Assembly: GCA_008375315.1 (NCBI GenBank)
Contig: CP032507.1
Span: forward strand, 620,001 to 684,000
Direction: 5' to 3'
DNA from: Ectothiorhodospiraceae bacterium BW-2
Lineage (GTDB): Bacteria > Pseudomonadota > Gammaproteobacteria > Thiohalomonadales > Thiohalomonadaceae
DNA length: 64,000 nt
Shown here: in pieces, positions 43,016 through 51,320 of the stretch
Position numbering within the stretch: the stretch's first letter is position 1
How the letters are laid out: each line of letters starts with the position of its first letter
The notes under the pieces: generated by a model
Database searches by the model: none
Told to the model about the DNA's origin: nothing
What the model saw: the letters and a program-made list of their open reading frames with translations, nothing else
Translations under genes and position numbers: made by a program

Positions 43016-45808
43016 TTAGTGGGCGTGCAGCCAACTATCGAGTTGCTCAGGGGGCTGCGGGCGCGAGAAGAGGTAGCCCTGACCGTAACTACAGCTCATC
43101 TCACACAGCCGTTGCCGCTGCCCTTCGGTCTCGATCCCCTCGGCAACTACCTGTAGCTTTAGCGTCTTACTCAGCGCCACAATGGTCTCGACTAGGGCGT
43201 AGTCTCGCTGATCTTTCACCATATCGCGCACAAACGACTGATCGATCTTGACCGCATCGACAGGAAAGTTTTTCAGATAGGAGAGCGAAGAGTAGCCTGT
43301 CCCGAAATCATCCAAATAGACCCGAAACCCTTGGGCACGCACCTCACGCAGCCAGTTTGCCACCTTATCGAGATCCTCGGCGAGCGTGCTCTCGGTAATC
43401 TCCAGCACCAACATATCGGGCGTCAATCCAAACGCCACCATGAGCTGCTGTAGATAGCTCGGCGATACTCCATCGGGGATCTGACGCGGCGACACATTAA
43501 CGGCGGCATAGAGCCTCAAGTCGGCTGCGTGCCAACTCTGTAACTGTCGGCATACACTCTCGATAACCCAGCTACCGAGAGGCTGAATGAGGCCAGAACT
43601 CTCGGCAATAGGGATAAATTTGCCCGGACTGATCCCACCGAGCTCTTTATGCTGCCAGCGCAGCAGCGACTCGACCCCGCAGACCCGACCGCTAGCCAGA
43701 TCGATAATAGGCTGGTAGTGAATCCCCAACTCACCCTCGGCCACCGCTAGGCGTAGATCGCTCTCCAAACGGTAGCGCTCTCGCAGCTCCTGCCCCATCG
43801 ATTCAGTAAAGTAGTGGTGAACGCCCCCCACCCCCTTCGCCCGCGCTAGGGCAAGATTGGCGTTACGCAACAGCTCCTCGGCGCTATCGGCATCATCGGG
43901 GAAGAGGCTAATGCCGATACTCGCACTCACCTCAGTCGTGCCCGCCGGTAGGGTATAAACGCTCTCCAAACGGGTGCTAAGACGCCGCACAGACTCCTCA
44001 ACCGCGATCTGATCGTCTCGCTCCGACAGTAACAGTAAAAACTCATCCCCCCCCACCCGTGCCGCCGTGTCGAGCTCGCCAATCTCAGCCTGCAGACGCA
44101 AGGCCGCCTGTTTTAACAGCTCATCGCCGGAGGGATAACCCATCGTTTCGTTAACCTGGCTAAACTTATCCAGACCAATCATCAATAGCGCCAGTTTATG
44201 ACCGTGCTGTTGGTGCGACTTAACCGCCAGCTCAAGCCGCTCTAACAGTAAACTACGATTGGCCAGACCGGTCAGGGCGTCGTAGTTACCCCGCTGCCGA
44301 ATCTCCTCTTCGGTCAGTTTGCGGCGGGCGATATCGCTAAATTGTGAGAGGTAGCCGCTCACCCCTCCCCGTTTGTCACGCATGACGACAATCCGCTCCC
44401 ATAGCGGAAAGATTTTACCGCTCTTATGGCGGTTCCAGATCTCGCCCTCCCAGTAGCCCTGACTCAACAGCATCTGCCATAACTGGTGATAAAACGCCTG
44501 TGGATGGTGGCCCGATTTAAGCAAGCTCGGCGTCTGCCCTACCACCTCCTCGGCGCTATAGCCGGTGATTTCGCTAAAGGCGGGATTAATACGCAAAATG
44601 GTGTTTTTCTCATCGGTCAATACCACCCCATTATTACTCACCTGAAACAGCATAGCGGCCTCCTGTAGTGGCCGCTCGGCCTCAATACGGCGTCTAATCT
44701 GCTGCGAGAGGCGGCGGTTCCAGACCAAAATCGCCGCAATCAGCAGCAGAGCTCCCAGTAAGATCTGCCCTAGCAGGGTATAATCGACCCTCTTTTCGGT
44801 GGTAACGGCGCGCCACATCCACCGCTTCTGAATCGTTATCCGCTCCTGCTCGGTAAGGGTGGCAATGGCCCGATTGAGCAGTGGCAATAGCGGCTGGTGC
44901 GCTTTGTTGACCATGATTTGCAGCTTATAGACCGCATCGGTGACACCACCGAGATGGAGCGAATCATCGCCGCGAGCGGCCATTAGGTGCTGTAGCACTG
45001 GCAGAGTATCAGCGGCGGCCACCGCCCTCCCCTCAACCACGGCATCAAGCGCTGCGGCTGTATTGGTCACCTGCAAAAATATAATTGCCGGATAGCGCTC
45101 TCGCAGCAGATGGTAGGCGCTGTAACTCTCCCCCACTGCTACCACTTGCCCCTCCAGACTCGCCGCATCGGTAATAAATCCCTGCCCTCGTAGCGTGGCT
45201 AGAGCGATGGGGAACTGCTCATAGCTGTCGCTAAAGAGGGCGTAAGCCTCTCGATCAGGGGTGGCGGTGGTGCTCACAAAGAGATCGGCCTCCTGCCGCT
45301 CTAACGCATTGAGGACTGTGGCGAAAGATTCCGGTGCTAACTCTTCGACTTTAAGCTGTAGCTTAGTGCGAATTAACGCCCAGTAATCTTCGGCGATCCC
45401 GCTCAAGTTACCATCGCGATCGATAAAGCTAAATGGCGGATAGCCGCCGGTAGCGATGCGACGAAATCGTTTGCTCTGTAGATAGGCGTGCTCCGAGCCG
45501 GAGAGGTAGAGCGGTTGTAGCCCCTGCATCTCAGCGGAGAGCCAGCGCTGATTGATGCGATGACGCTCGGTTAGCGGAATAGTCGCCAGCGCCTTATTGA
45601 GAATACCCGGCAGTAGCGGCCAGTCGTTACGAATCGACATCACCACCGAATGGCGACTCCCCTCCAGCAGTCCAGAGACACGAAAGCCCAACATGCTGTT
45701 ACTACGGCGCCACCACTCCAGATCGACAATGCCAATGAGCGCATCGACTTCGCCCTCTAGCAGCGCCTTAGCCATCTGCTCCTGACTCCCCAGAGCTACT
45801 AGGCGCAC
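43016..45808 (-). CDS. GGDEF-EAL protein with solute-binding sensor, downstream part of a frameshifted gene
   Basis: 930 codons from the GTG nearest the frameshift. It holds the end of a first SBP_bac_3 domain, a full second one (PPFSFIDRDGNLSGIAEDYW), a membrane helix near residues 345-362 (ILLGALLLIAAILVW) and a PAS domain. A GGDEF domain with intact RVGGDEF and an EAL domain (ESLLRW, LEITES, DDFGTGYSS, VKIDQSFV) complete it. The diguanylate cyclase and phosphodiesterase motifs look active. The missing N-terminus, with the signal peptide, is in the overlapping frame at 45799-46326, so these are one gene of about 1104 codons. Confidence 0.88.
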   Translation of the reverse strand: MRLVALGSQEQMAKALLEGEVDALIGIVDLEWWRRSNSMLGFRVSGLLEGSRHSVVMSIRNDWPLLPGILNKALATIPLTERHRINQRWLSAEMQGLQPLYLSGSEHAYLQSKRFRRIATGGYPPFSFIDRDGNLSGIAEDYWALIRTKLQLKVEELAPESFATVLNALERQEADLFVSTTATPDREAYALFSDSYEQFPIALATLRGQGFITDAASLEGQVVAVGESYSAYHLLRERYPAIIFLQVTNTAAALDAVVEGRAVAAADTLPVLQHLMAARGDDSLHLGGVTDAVYKLQIMVNKAHQPLLPLLNRAIATLTEQERITIQKRWMWRAVTTEKRVDYTLLGQILLGALLLIAAILVWNRRLSQQIRRRIEAERPLQEAAMLFQVSNNGVVLTDEKNTILRINPAFSEITGYSAEEVVGQTPSLLKSGHHPQAFYHQLWQMLLSQGYWEGEIWNRHKSGKIFPLWERIVVMRDKRGGVSGYLSQFSDIARRKLTEEEIRQRGNYDALTGLANRSLLLERLELAVKSHQQHGHKLALLMIGLDKFSQVNETMGYPSGDELLKQAALRLQAEIGELDTAARVGGDEFLLLLSERDDQIAVEESVRRLSTRLESVYTLPAGTTEVSASIGISLFPDDADSAEELLRNANLALARAKGVGGVHHYFTESMGQELRERYRLESDLRLAVAEGELGIHYQPIIDLASGRVCGVESLLRWQHKELGGISPGKFIPIAESSGLIQPLGSWVIESVCRQLQSWHAADLRLYAAVNVSPRQIPDGVSPSYLQQLMVAFGLTPDMLVLEITESTLAEDLDKVANWLREVRAQGFRVYLDDFGTGYSSLSYLKNFPVDAVKIDQSFVRDMVKDQRDYALVETIVALSKTLKLQVVAEGIETEGQRQRLCEMSCSYGQGYLFSRPQPPEQLDSWLHAH

Positions 45809-46326
45809 ATCGGGTTGATCTGCTCAACCAGCTTCATGCCAGAGAGGTAGCCGACCCGCTTACCGATGAGATCGGCCATGTTTCTCGCAGGGGGGGAGTC
45901 GCTACGCACATAGATATGCAGATAGCCGTAGTAGTAAGGCTCGCTGTAGAGAAAATATTGATCCCAGCGGGCATTAGGCGCAGAGGAGGCTAACCCATCA
46001 ATCTCACCGCGCATAGCCTTCTCCGTAATCGCCTGCCAATCGTGATCGACATAGAGCTGGAGCCGCCCGCCGAGCTGCCGATTGAGTAGGGCAAAATAGT
46101 CAACCACCAGCCCGCTTTGGCTGCCGTCGGGGTGGACAAGAACATCCGGTAAAAACTGATCGGAAATACCGAGCACAATCTGCGACTGACGCTCTAACCA
46201 GCGACGCTCTTCGTCGGTCAACTCCAGCGGTAGTAGCGTGATCGCTACCTCAGACTGAACCAGCGCACTCCAGCAGAACAGGTAGAGCGTTAGGAGGAAA
46301 AGAGGAGCGGGTAGCCATTTAGTCAC
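45799..46326 (-). CDS. Signal peptide and first binding-domain half of the frameshifted GGDEF-EAL receptor
   Basis: 175 codons: a signal peptide (LFLLTLYLFCWSALVQSEV) and the first two-thirds of an SBP_bac_3 domain, ending abruptly after LSGMKLVEQINP. One missing C in the CCG near 45815 shifts the frame; adding it gives INPDVRLVALGSQEQ and joins directly to the downstream frame, as in the paralogue at 14135. As read, translation ends in a short tail with no membrane anchor, so the sensor would be inactive unless this is an assembly error. Confidence 0.82.
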   Translation of the reverse strand: MTKWLPAPLFLLTLYLFCWSALVQSEVAITLLPLELTDEERRWLERQSQIVLGISDQFLPDVLVHPDGSQSGLVVDYFALLNRQLGGRLQLYVDHDWQAITEKAMRGEIDGLASSAPNARWDQYFLYSEPYYYGYLHIYVRSDSPPARNMADLIGKRVGYLSGMKLVEQINPMCA

Positions 46327-46415
46327 GAAATTACAGAGAGTTCCAAAAGTTAGAGGTCATAAAGAGGGGGTAATACTCCCCGATTCCTAGGGAAAAGTCA
46401 ACGCGCCCCTTTTCA

Positions 46416-46433
46416 AAGAGAGTGGCCTCTCTT
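46416..46433. promoter_or_regulatory. Inverted repeat overlapping the -35 box of the biosynthetic operon
   Basis: AAGAGAG, four bases, CTCTCTT: a perfect 7-bp inverted repeat whose right arm runs into the TTGACA box at 46432. This placement is what an operator for a repressor or activator would have. Confidence 0.4.
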
Positions 46434-46460
46434 GACAAAGCGTTGCCCATCCATCATAGT
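46432..46460 (+). promoter_or_regulatory. Sigma-70-like promoter of the guanidino-compound operon
   Basis: Perfect TTGACA (46432-46437), 17-base spacer and CATAGT (46455-46460), about 68 bases before the cupin start. The rest of the 46327-46527 gap shows nothing else I can name. Confidence 0.5.
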
Positions 46461-46527
46461 CCGCGCCGAGCCAGTTGGCCTTACTCCACCATCATAGCCT
46501 ACCCACTAACATATTGAGGTCTGTTCA

Positions 46528-46914
46528 TTGATTATTCGTAGTCTATCCGATATAGAGAATACCGAAAGAGATGTTGCCTGGGGTAACGGGCAGAGTCGGC
46601 GTTTTTTAATTGCCGAAGATAACATGGGCTTTACCTTGACCGAAACGACCGTATTGGCAGGAACGGAGTCACTGATTCAATATCGCCACCATCTGGAGGC
46701 CTGCTATTGCATTGAGGGTCAGGGAGAGATCGAGGTAGAGGGAGAAGTTTTCCCACTAAAACCAGGCACAATGTATGCGCCTAATGCGCATGATGTCCAC
46801 TATCTTCGTGCAACGAAGACCTTGCGCCTAGTTTGTGTTTTTCTACCCGCATTACAAGGGAGTGAGACGCATCAATTTCACTCTGGTAAGGATACAAAAG
46901 GCTCCAGCTACTAA
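46528..46914 (+). CDS. Ectoine synthase-like cupin (EctC homologue)
   Basis: 128 aa from a TTG at 46528, preceded by TGAGGT. The EctC pattern is clear: MGFTLTETTVLAGTES, HHLEACYCIEGQGEIE, PGTMYAPNAHDVHYLR and LVCVFLPAL. Residues corresponding to the iron ligands of ectoine synthase (Glu57, Tyr83, His91 here) are all kept. EctC closes a tetrahydropyrimidine ring by condensing an amine with an amide. No ectA, ectB or ectD is present. The neighbours are an NRPS, an aminotransferase and an amidinotransferase, so the substrate is probably different, perhaps a guanidino or amide intermediate. It is first in the operon. Confidence 0.85.
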   Translation: MIIRSLSDIENTERDVAWGNGQSRRFLIAEDNMGFTLTETTVLAGTESLIQYRHHLEACYCIEGQGEIEVEGEVFPLKPGTMYAPNAHDVHYLRATKTLRLVCVFLPALQGSETHQFHSGKDTKGSSY

Positions 46915-46933
46915 ACCGCGCCTAAGCGTTTTT

Positions 46934-49900
46934 ATGAACCCTAAAACCATAGTAAAAAAACCTATAATACAAAGGATTAAAGAGCAGGCGCTCGCGCACC
47001 CGGCCGCCATCGCGATATATCATCACCAAGCGCGGCTACGCTATGATGAACTTGAGCAACAATCTAATCAACTAGCACGCCACCTATTGATGTTGGGCAT
47101 ACAAAAAGAGCAACGAATTGGTCTGTGTGCCCCGCGTTGCATCTCGCTGCTGGTAGGGGTATTAGGCATCCTAAAGGCGGGAGCCGTCTATGTACCATTA
47201 GATCCCAGTTATCCACGCAAACGCCTAGCGTATATGTTACAAGATAGCCAGCTTGACTATCTGTTATTGACCGAAGCGACCGAGAGCCTAGTCGCTGCCT
47301 TAGTAGCCGAAGAGCCACAACCACAGCCGATTAACTTAGAGCGTGATTGGGATCTGATCGCCACACAGACGACGCAGCCATTGGCGACTTCGCCTACGCC
47401 AGACCAGCTCGCCTACTGTCTCTATACCTCTGGCTCAACAGGGGTACCTAAAGCGGTATTAATGGCGCATGACTCATTGAACAACTTGATTCATTGGCAC
47501 TTAACACACCGTATCACCCCTGCCCGACAGCTACAATTTGCCCCGCTGAGCTTTGATATCTCCTTTCAGGAAATTTTTGCGACTTGGTGTTCTGGCGGTA
47601 GTCTATTTTTAATAGATGAGCATACGCGACGCAACCCTTTAGCACTGTTAGATTTCATTTGCGCACAGGGGATTGAAAAGCTCTATTTCCCCTTCACACC
47701 ACTGCAACAACTCGCTATTGTCGCCCAAGATACGGGACAATACCCAACACAGTTACGAGAGGTCATTACCGCAGGCGAACAGCTACAAATTACCCCAGCC
47801 ATCCGTGACCTATTTTTGCGTAGCGGGGCCAGCCTCCACCACCACTATGGTGCCACAGAGTGTCAGGATGTGACCGCCTTAGATTTAAGCGGCGATCCAC
47901 AACTGTGGCCTACGCTACCGAGTATCGGTTGCGCTATTGATAATATACAGACACACATTTTAGATGACAATTTAGCGCCAGTTGCCGCAGGTGACATCGG
48001 TGAGTTGTATATTGGTGGCGTAGGATTGGCACGGGGCTACTTAAACCGCGCAGAGCTAAACGCGGAAAAATTTATTATTCACCCCACGAAAGGGCGCTTG
48101 TATAAAACCTGCGATATGGCAAGAGAGCAGCCTGACGGTCACATAGAGCTGCTAGGGCGACGCGATCAAGCGGTAAAAATTCGCGGTTTTCGAGTGGAAT
48201 TAGGTGAAGTCGAGGCCGCTTTACTACAGCATGAAGATATTAGCCAGGCGGCGGTCATCGTCCACGAAGATGAGGAGCAGCACAAACGCCTATTAGCCTA
48301 TCTGGTTCTGCATACTTCCCGCCCCCTCTCTCAGCAACAACTGCAAACCTATCTTGCGCAGACATTGCCGGCCTATATGGTTCCTGCGCGATTTATAACA
48401 CTAGATGAGATGCCGATGAGCCCTAGCGGTAAAGTAGATCGTGCGGCTCTGCCGGCTGCTGCAAAGCAACCGCTTCCTGCGATATTAGCGCGGCAAGTGC
48501 AGCTAGCGCGGACTCCTTTAGAGCAGCAGCTAGCCGATATTTGGCAAAAGCTCCTCCATATTGAACCCATCGACATTTATGACGATTTTTTCGCTTTAGG
48601 GGGGGATTCGCTACTCTTAATTAAGCTGTTTAGTGAGCTAAAAAAACAGTTATCAATTAATGTTCCACTTGCCAATTTGTTGCAAAAACTGAACATTGCA
48701 GAGTTAGCAAAAACCCTAGAAGAGAGAACCCCAACGACGAATACCATGGCGCTCTCTGTGACAGAACTACAAGCGCAAGCAGTCTGCCCGTTACAAACAC
48801 CTGTTGTCGCTGCCGCAGCTTCCCATTTAGTTAGGCCACAAACTATTTTATTAACCGGAGCCACCGGTTTTTTAGGTGCCTTTTTACTCCATGAACTCCT
48901 GCATCAAACCGAGGCAGATATCTACTGCTTAGTGCGCAGCGAGAATAGAACAGAGGCACAGCAACGCCTGCTAACCACACAACGACGCTACGGCTTAGTG
49001 ATCAGTACCGAGCTAGAGCAGCGTTTACATCCGCTCTGCGGTGATTTGGCACGCCCCTATTTTGGGTTAACTGAAATGCGTTGGGAGGAGCTGACGGAAC
49101 TGATCGACTGCGTTTATCATGCAGCAGCTAATATCAATATGCTCTACCCCTACTCGGTATTGCACCCGATTAATGTTAAAGGCACACAAGAGATAATCCA
49201 CTTCGCGGTACAGAGTCGCGTCAAACCCATTCACTATATTTCTAGTACGGCTATTTTTGAGTCTCAGGGCTTTTTTAAGCCATCATCCGCTATTGCAGAG
49301 GATATAGATTTACAACACTGTGAATCTGTTTACGGCGGCTATGCACAGAGTAAATGGGTCGCAGAAAAGATGCTGCAACAAGCGCAAGCGCAAGGATTGC
49401 CGGTCACCATCTATCGTCTAGGTATGTTGACAGGAGATAGCCGCACAGGCGTAGCCAATACCGATGATATGATGTGCAAATTACTTAAACTATTTGTACT
49501 TCAACAATCTATCCCCGCATTATCAACGCCACTTGATATGACCCCTGTTGATTACGCCAGTCAGGCGATTGTCTATTTATCTCAATCTCAGCGCGTCGGT
49601 TCACAATGTTTTCATATCATTAATCAAAAATCACTATCTTTTAACCAACTCACTGAGGCTTTCAATAGCCTAGGCTATCCGGTACAGAGTATCCATTACT
49701 CACACTGGCTCAATCAACTGCGCACCTTGGCTATCGACTCTAAAGACAATGCCTTAGGGGCGATGCTCCCTATTTTTACTGACGATATCGCGGGCAAGAG
49801 CTATCTGGAACTCTCCTCTTTGAGCCTTGCTTTGCGTGACGATAATACCCGTCGTGGCCTACAGCACAGTCGTATTAGCTGCCCTGAGATAACGGTGGAG

Positions 49901-49969
49901 CTGCTAGCCACTTATCTCGATTACTTTGTAACCTGCGGTTTTTTAACCCGCCCTAACGAGCTCAGATGA
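46934..49969 (+). CDS. Single-module NRPS: adenylation, carrier and terminal reductase
   Basis: About 1011 aa from the ATG at 46934, 20 bases after the cupin; the longer frame reaching back into the cupin is not family-like. The A domain covers about 20-500 (YCLYTSGSTGVPKAVL, HHHYGATECQDV, IGELYIGGVGLARGYL, RGFRVELGEVE). The carrier covers 520-590, with the phosphopantetheine Ser559 in LGGDSLL. The reductase runs from about 636 (LLTGATGFLGAFLLHEL). There is no condensation domain, so one amino acid is activated and released as an aldehyde or alcohol. Pocket residues read roughly D-I-Q at positions 235, 236 and 239 of the GrsA scheme and H-D-V at 322, 330 and 331; I do not predict the substrate. 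Codon use is A/T-richer than in the flanking genes. Confidence 0.9.
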   Translation: MNPKTIVKKPIIQRIKEQALAHPAAIAIYHHQARLRYDELEQQSNQLARHLLMLGIQKEQRIGLCAPRCISLLVGVLGILKAGAVYVPLDPSYPRKRLAYMLQDSQLDYLLLTEATESLVAALVAEEPQPQPINLERDWDLIATQTTQPLATSPTPDQLAYCLYTSGSTGVPKAVLMAHDSLNNLIHWHLTHRITPARQLQFAPLSFDISFQEIFATWCSGGSLFLIDEHTRRNPLALLDFICAQGIEKLYFPFTPLQQLAIVAQDTGQYPTQLREVITAGEQLQITPAIRDLFLRSGASLHHHYGATECQDVTALDLSGDPQLWPTLPSIGCAIDNIQTHILDDNLAPVAAGDIGELYIGGVGLARGYLNRAELNAEKFIIHPTKGRLYKTCDMAREQPDGHIELLGRRDQAVKIRGFRVELGEVEAALLQHEDISQAAVIVHEDEEQHKRLLAYLVLHTSRPLSQQQLQTYLAQTLPAYMVPARFITLDEMPMSPSGKVDRAALPAAAKQPLPAILARQVQLARTPLEQQLADIWQKLLHIEPIDIYDDFFALGGDSLLLIKLFSELKKQLSINVPLANLLQKLNIAELAKTLEERTPTTNTMALSVTELQAQAVCPLQTPVVAAAASHLVRPQTILLTGATGFLGAFLLHELLHQTEADIYCLVRSENRTEAQQRLLTTQRRYGLVISTELEQRLHPLCGDLARPYFGLTEMRWEELTELIDCVYHAAANINMLYPYSVLHPINVKGTQEIIHFAVQSRVKPIHYISSTAIFESQGFFKPSSAIAEDIDLQHCESVYGGYAQSKWVAEKMLQQAQAQGLPVTIYRLGMLTGDSRTGVANTDDMMCKLLKLFVLQQSIPALSTPLDMTPVDYASQAIVYLSQSQRVGSQCFHIINQKSLSFNQLTEAFNSLGYPVQSIHYSHWLNQLRTLAIDSKDNALGAMLPIFTDDIAGKSYLELSSLSLALRDDNTRRGLQHSRISCPEITVELLATYLDYFVTCGFLTRPNELR

Positions 49970-49979
49970 TGGAGTGTAC

Positions 49980-51287
49980 ATGCTGAACCATTCGCCTAAA
50001 TCCCGCGCTTTTTTTCAACGCGCACAAAAAGTTATCCCTTATGGTGTCAATTCCAGCCACCGCTACTGGGGCGACAACACTCCCGTATTAGAGCGCGGTA
50101 AGGGAGCCTATGTCTATGATTTTGACGGGCAGCGCTACATCGATTATCGGCTTGGTTTTGGCCCTGTTATCCTCGGTCATGCACACCCGTATGTAAACCA
50201 GCGCGTCACAGAGGCGATTCAACACGGTGTGACATTTTCCGCCACGCAGCCCTTTGAGGTCAGTGTTGCAGAACGGATAATCGCCATGTGCCCCCATGTC
50301 GAAATGGTGCGCTTAGACAATACAGGCTCAGATGCCACTCGGCACGCTTTGCGTCTAGCGCGTGGTTATACGGGACGCGACCTTATTATGAAATTTGAAG
50401 GGGCCTACCACGGCGACTATGACTATATGTTATGGACAACGCCCGATAGCTTTAAAAGCCAGGTCGGTCATCGTCGCCATCCGGTTGCACATAAAACCAG
50501 CATGGGCGTACCCGACTTGGTTTCACAACTACTGCTCACTGCTGTATGGAATGATCGTGACACCATGACCACCCTCTTAGCGGAGAAGGGCGACGCCATT
50601 GCGGCCATTATCGTTGAGCCTATTCTTGCTAATGCCGGCGGTTTAATGCCAGAACCCGGCTTTTTAGAGTTTTTACGCGCACAGTGTGATCGCTACGGTA
50701 TTGTGCTGATTTTTGACGAAGTCAAAACAGGTTTTCGTATTGCCAAGGGGGGAGCCGCTGACTATTTTGGCGTCACCCCTGATTTAGTCGCCTACGCCAA
50801 AGCCATGGGCAATGGCTATCCTATCTCTGCGGTGGGAGGAAAACGCGACATTATGATGACGCTCGCCCCTGGCAAAGTCGTACATGCAGGGACTTATGTT
50901 GGTAATATTGTGGCGACCGCAGCGGCTGATGCCACGCTTGAATATATGCAAACCAACGATGTTTTCGGACACCTTAATCACCTCGGGCAACAACTCATGG
51001 AGGGTTTAGATGAAATTCTTGCTCGTCACAGTATCCCCCACCATATCCATGGTGTGCCCAGTCTATTTGGTCTGACCTTATCAGAGCACCCTCCCACAGA
51101 CTGGCGACAAGTGGTGGATAGCGATTTGGAACTGTCTGAAAAACTGCTGATTGAATTGGTGAAAGGCGGCATCATGACCGATTCTGATCCACAACAAACT
51201 TGGTATATCAGCGACTCTCACAGCGACGCCGACATTGCCGAAACCCTAGAAAAATTTGAAACCGCTCTGCGCAACGCACAAGGTTAA
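49980..51287 (+). CDS. Class III PLP-dependent aminotransferase
   Basis: 435 aa from the ATG at 49980 (GGAG 5 bases upstream; a GTG at 49974 is also in frame). It resembles glutamate-1-semialdehyde aminomutase and related amine transaminases. Motifs are YIDYRLGFGPVILGHAHP, LDNTGSDATRHALRLAR, FEGAYHGDYD, IFDEVKTGFR and the PLP lysine in YAKAMGNGYPIS. It follows the NRPS by 10 bases. In this setting it most likely aminates the aldehyde released by the reductase domain, giving the amine that the next enzyme guanidinylates. Confidence 0.9.
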   Translation: MLNHSPKSRAFFQRAQKVIPYGVNSSHRYWGDNTPVLERGKGAYVYDFDGQRYIDYRLGFGPVILGHAHPYVNQRVTEAIQHGVTFSATQPFEVSVAERIIAMCPHVEMVRLDNTGSDATRHALRLARGYTGRDLIMKFEGAYHGDYDYMLWTTPDSFKSQVGHRRHPVAHKTSMGVPDLVSQLLLTAVWNDRDTMTTLLAEKGDAIAAIIVEPILANAGGLMPEPGFLEFLRAQCDRYGIVLIFDEVKTGFRIAKGGAADYFGVTPDLVAYAKAMGNGYPISAVGGKRDIMMTLAPGKVVHAGTYVGNIVATAAADATLEYMQTNDVFGHLNHLGQQLMEGLDEILARHSIPHHIHGVPSLFGLTLSEHPPTDWRQVVDSDLELSEKLLIELVKGGIMTDSDPQQTWYISDSHSDADIAETLEKFETALRNAQG

Positions 51288-51320
51288 TTTTATCCCTATC
51301 CCATAAAATGAGGAATACAA

